This document shows positions 60,894-64,000 of a stretch of DNA of 64,000 nt, piece by piece. The translations under genes were made by a program, and so were the position numbers. The notes beneath the pieces are model-generated. The model ran no database searches. It was not told the DNA's origin and was given only the letters and a program-made list of their open reading frames with translations. The stretch is from Tulasnella sp. 424 (lineage: Eukaryota > Basidiomycota > Agaricomycetes > Cantharellales > Tulasnellaceae). The stretch spans positions 372,001 to 436,000 of the forward strand of contig WSUB01000004.1 of NCBI GenBank assembly GCA_019633425.1. The letters run 5' to 3'. Within the stretch, counting starts at the first letter, position 1; each line of letters begins with the position of its first letter.

Positions 60894-62409
60894 TCTGGAT
60901 TTAGCGTTACCGTAGTTCAGAATAAGCCCTCGACCCTCGACAATAGCTCAGATATTGCGCGAAAAACGTCATGTTGTGCGTATGAAGGGTATGGGGTTTC
61001 GATAAGGAGGGTACCGCCGCGACCTCGTACACCAGAAGCCGGTCCCATTTGTGAACAAAAGAGTCTATCCCTTTCTTGAAGGAACCCGGAGAAGATATCT
61101 TGCTGGGAGGGCTCTAGGTGATACCTTGCCTGAACCTTAGTTGGTGATCGATTGCGCTGGGGGGGGGAGGGGAGTATGACTGTCACGGCTTCGGTTAATC
61201 TACCTTCAACCCGTTTAGAGAGTGTGATGCGGCGAAGCGGTGGACCAGAGCCCGAGACTTGGTCGATCCCAAAATAGGTGTGACCCATAAAGGGACTGGA
61301 TGGGTGGTCACGAGCGATTTCCATTTTCAAATGAAGAACACGTGCCAAGGTTTTCCGATGTAATTGATCAGTTCTTTCACTTACAGTTACACCTACATCT
61401 TGTAAGACTGGGAGAATGATGGTAGCCCTTCCCAGAGCCTTGGTCTCGATAGTTGCCGTTCCCGTTCACGGAGTTCCTGGCTCGGACTCTGCCGCGACGT
61501 CACGGCATCATGGGACATACGCCTGCCAGAGCCTCTTGATGCCAGTGGTCTTCTTCGTGCGATCAGCTGGACCCAACCGATTCTGTGGTCGATGATCAAC
61601 GAAGGACAATGGAGCTGGTGAGGCTTCAGGCACATGCGCTATTTTCGCCAAGAGGAAGGAACCCAAACCCGAGCGAAAAAACCGCTGCGGTGATAACACG
61701 TCGAATTGCAAGGACGCTGTTTTCACATATCTGTGAAGTCCCTGAAGAGGATGCGTTTCAAGTCGTGTTTGAGGGAGCCAGGCCTCTCGTAGCGACAAAC
61801 CATGGCCTATCAATGGCCTATCAATGGCCTATCGACCGAGGATGGAGCTGGAGCCTCGGGTCGATAGAAACAGAAGTTTCTCTATGAAATCGATTCAAGA
61901 CGTCTTCGAAAGTGACGTAAGTATATTTGCACAATTCATCGGCCGATGAATTTCAGCGCGCAAAACGAGGACATGTAATGACGCGCACTTGTCCAACCGA
62001 TCAGGGTCTATCATTGAAAGGGGACTAAGGACGCCGCCACTGGGATCAGTTGCAAGTTATATCAAGACCGTTGCATTGTGCAGGCCCCGCGGTGCCAGCA
62101 ATCCGGGTCATCGTTTCCTCCTTATCGCGTGCTAAGTACGCTAGAACTCCTTTCAGACTGCACTCGATAGACTGCAAGTTTATTATCAGGCGACACAAAC
62201 CGAAGATATGGACAGTTCTGCATAGAACTCGGGCCTCCGATTTGATCTGAAGGGCCAAGGCTATAAAACCACCCCTCTCAGCCATCTGGTATCTGGCGCC
62301 TCGAACCTCTTAGCCCCCCATCCGCCGACATTCCGGTGCATGCAATCGATTCCTTCTTGGCACCTGAATATTACCCACAAGACTCACCAACAGCGTTGGA
62401 GCGGTGATT
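60894..62409. other. Intergenic, no gene recognised
   Basis: About 1.5 kb. A minus-strand frame at 60917-61348 and a plus-strand frame at 61585-61887 are the longest, but neither shows a motif or neighbouring exon I trust. An imperfect triple repeat of an 11-base unit (tggcctatcaa) sits at about 61802-61834. Confidence 0.4.
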
Positions 62410-64000
62410 ATGCTCCATCAGACATCTCCGATTGTGCGTAGCCGCTCTCTACTACCTATGCCGGCACAGTTGCCAGCACAGTTGCCGACATTGCGGCGAC
62501 GCACGTCAAATCGTGCTACGGGGTGAGCCTGGTGGCTGCGGTGCTCGGCCGCTTAAGCTTATTGCTCTCACAACACATGAGCGCTGACAACCCACCTCCC
62601 GGACTAATTGTATGGCGTGTTTGTTTTTCTTTCTGACATTAAAATTCGCAGACTCGGACTCGCTATTCAGCATTCTCATGACCTTTCCACCCATTACTCT
62701 CATGATCACCTCGCTCAGCAGCTCACGGCTCGTCTCGCTCTGGTTCCACCGAGGCCGCCGTCCGCTGCAGGCTTCCATTCCTCACAGCCATTACGACTAT
62801 TGAAAAGGAGGGCACTTTTGGTGCGCACGAGCTTCGGTTATTCGGGATATCGCTTCAGGGTTAACTCGACTTTCAGATCGCGGTCGGTTACTGTGCTGGC
62901 CAAGTTTGGCCAGACTCTCAAAGTTCCATGCAACTTCATGGCCCACATAACGACGTCGAACGTTGGAGAGACTATCTCATTCAACAAGGTTGGGCACCTA
63001 AGCACATTCGGATATTGTCGGACAAACCGGGAACACCGGCTCGCGACTGGCCAACAAGGTCCAATATGGTATGCCGCCTCGGTAATATGGTAAACGCAGC
63101 AATTTCGATTGATCGGAGCGTGCCTCAGATCTCCGCAATGCAAGACCTCATGCACGGCCTGCGTTCGGGCCAAAGCCGATTCTTCTTTTGTAAGGCCACC
63201 GTTAGCCGATTCCAAGGCAAAAGAAATTTAACCAACTTGTTGCAGTCGCCGGTCATCGCAGCCAAGTTGATTGCCCATTCGGGGAGTCTGATGTAACCGG
63301 GATGACTAAAGGTGATTACTTTTCTTGGAATTGTCCTCTGCCCCCGTAGCGCCTCTGACAACAACACAGCTTTCTTTCCTATGGACACAGAGAACCCAAT
63401 CCGCGATTACGTTAGTTTTCATGCCCGAATACTCTCCGCCTTTATTGATTACATTCCACAGGTCGTAGACGTCTGCCTTTTGCAGACACTAGTCCCAGGA
63501 GCGACGTTGACCGTAAGACACGGCTTGCGTACCAGGGTCCTTCTAACATAATACTAACGGGTTTGTTTGGTCGGACTTTGACAGATGGTGATCGACGTAA
63601 GAAGCGTTTCAAGTCCCTGTCTTGTTCAGACTGGAGATTTTGACCTTTCTTCCTTTTGAAGGCTTGCGATGTCGGGGTGCCGTTTAGTATGTAAAAGTTT
63701 GAAAGCTCGATGTGTGTTTGAACTGATTTGATACGCACTAAGGGGTTCCTTGGGAGTACACGCTCGAACCGGGCAACAGACTGACCAATATCTATGCCGA
63801 CCCTGAAGCTCGTCTGGGAATTGGCAGCTTGGTCAGTAAATCCGTCTTTGTTATGTCATAAAAATATATATTCCTAATAGCGAGCTTAATAGATGATCCT
63901 GGGCGCATGCGCAGAAAACCAGCTGGCACGAGAGGTTGCCTTCCCGAATGGTCCACAGTATGGCGCGATGAGTTTCTATGTTACCGAGCTCCTGAGACGA
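62410..64000 (+). CDS. Caspase-like (peptidase C14 / metacaspase-type) protein, 3' end cut by window
   Basis: Exons: 62410-62522, 62652-62820, 62877-63068, 63129-63189, 63246-63285 (end tentative), 63350-63410, 63462-63512, 63585-63596, 63662-63686, 63743-63831, 63893-64000 and beyond. The p20 fold reads RRALLIAVGYCAGQ, QLHGPHNDVERWRDYLIQQG, KHIRILSDKPGTPARDWPTR, ISAMQDLMHGLRSGQSRFFF, AGHRSQVDC (catalytic His), AFFPMDTENPIRDY, then MVID-ACDVG (catalytic Cys) and MILGACAENQLAREVAFPNG with a GAMSFYVTELL end. The usual SGHG is AGHR and DxCHSG is DACDVG, so activity may be altered. The exon 5/6 join needs a weak gtctga donor; otherwise there is a frameshift. In fungi such proteins act in cell death or heterokaryon reactions; the role here is inference. 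Confidence 0.8.

Overview
The window is nuclear DNA from a filamentous fungus, most likely a basidiomycete of the Agaricomycotina. The evidence is dense short spliceosomal introns (about 45-110 nt, mostly GT-AG), several exons of 12-39 nt, fungal-only families (Atg26-type sterol glucosyltransferase, CFEM GPI protein, F-box/LRR-like tandem genes, fungal protoglobin, caspase-like protein) and no operons. I give no species. Most models were assembled by hand from splice sites. Where exon coordinates are listed in full, the exons sum to a whole number of codons.

Layout. 1-2400 shows no gene. 2401-8606 (-) is a 20-exon Atg26/UGT51 sterol glucosyltransferase. 9020-10083 (-) is mitochondrial ketopantoate hydroxymethyltransferase, divergent from a LYR-motif protein (10332-11031 +), which is followed by a mitochondrial PPR-like protein (11176-13187 +). 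13257-16850 is a tandem duplication of an F-box-like gene: the first copy is broken, the second intact. 17006-17594 (-) Tctex1 dynein light chain and 17803-19487 (+) PEX11 diverge. 19345-23284 is a second tandem duplication that carries two SAM-dependent methyltransferase genes and a truncated PEX11 tail. The second copy contains a 100-N assembly gap flanked by identical 77-bp ends. 23954-25483 (+) is a protoglobin. 25.5-28.3 kb is unexplained and holds a 46-bp near-perfect palindrome. 28335-31245 (+) is a Q/P-rich protein of unknown function.

31997-36030 (+) is a 995-aa UBA - IBR-like zinc - BIRC6-type E2 protein. Three minus-strand genes then sit close together: mitochondrial aldehyde dehydrogenase (36177-38525), GCN1 (38592-47798) and the mitochondrial arginine-specific carbamoyl-phosphate synthase large subunit (48054-52207). 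They are followed by a CFEM GPI protein (52680-53523 +), an F-box/Cys-rich protein (53939-56509 +), a fructosyl amino acid oxidase-like flavoenzyme (57076-58676 -), a poorly resolved membrane protein (about 59.7-60.9 kb +) and a caspase-like gene that runs off the right edge (62410-64000 +).

Working together: these are mostly housekeeping genes for mitochondria (PanB, LYR, PPR, ALDH, CPS), peroxisome/autophagy/sterol metabolism (PEX11, Atg26, FAOX-like) and amino-acid control (CPS, GCN1). Accessory novelty is concentrated in the duplicated blocks, the E2 fusion, the protoglobin and the caspase-like gene.
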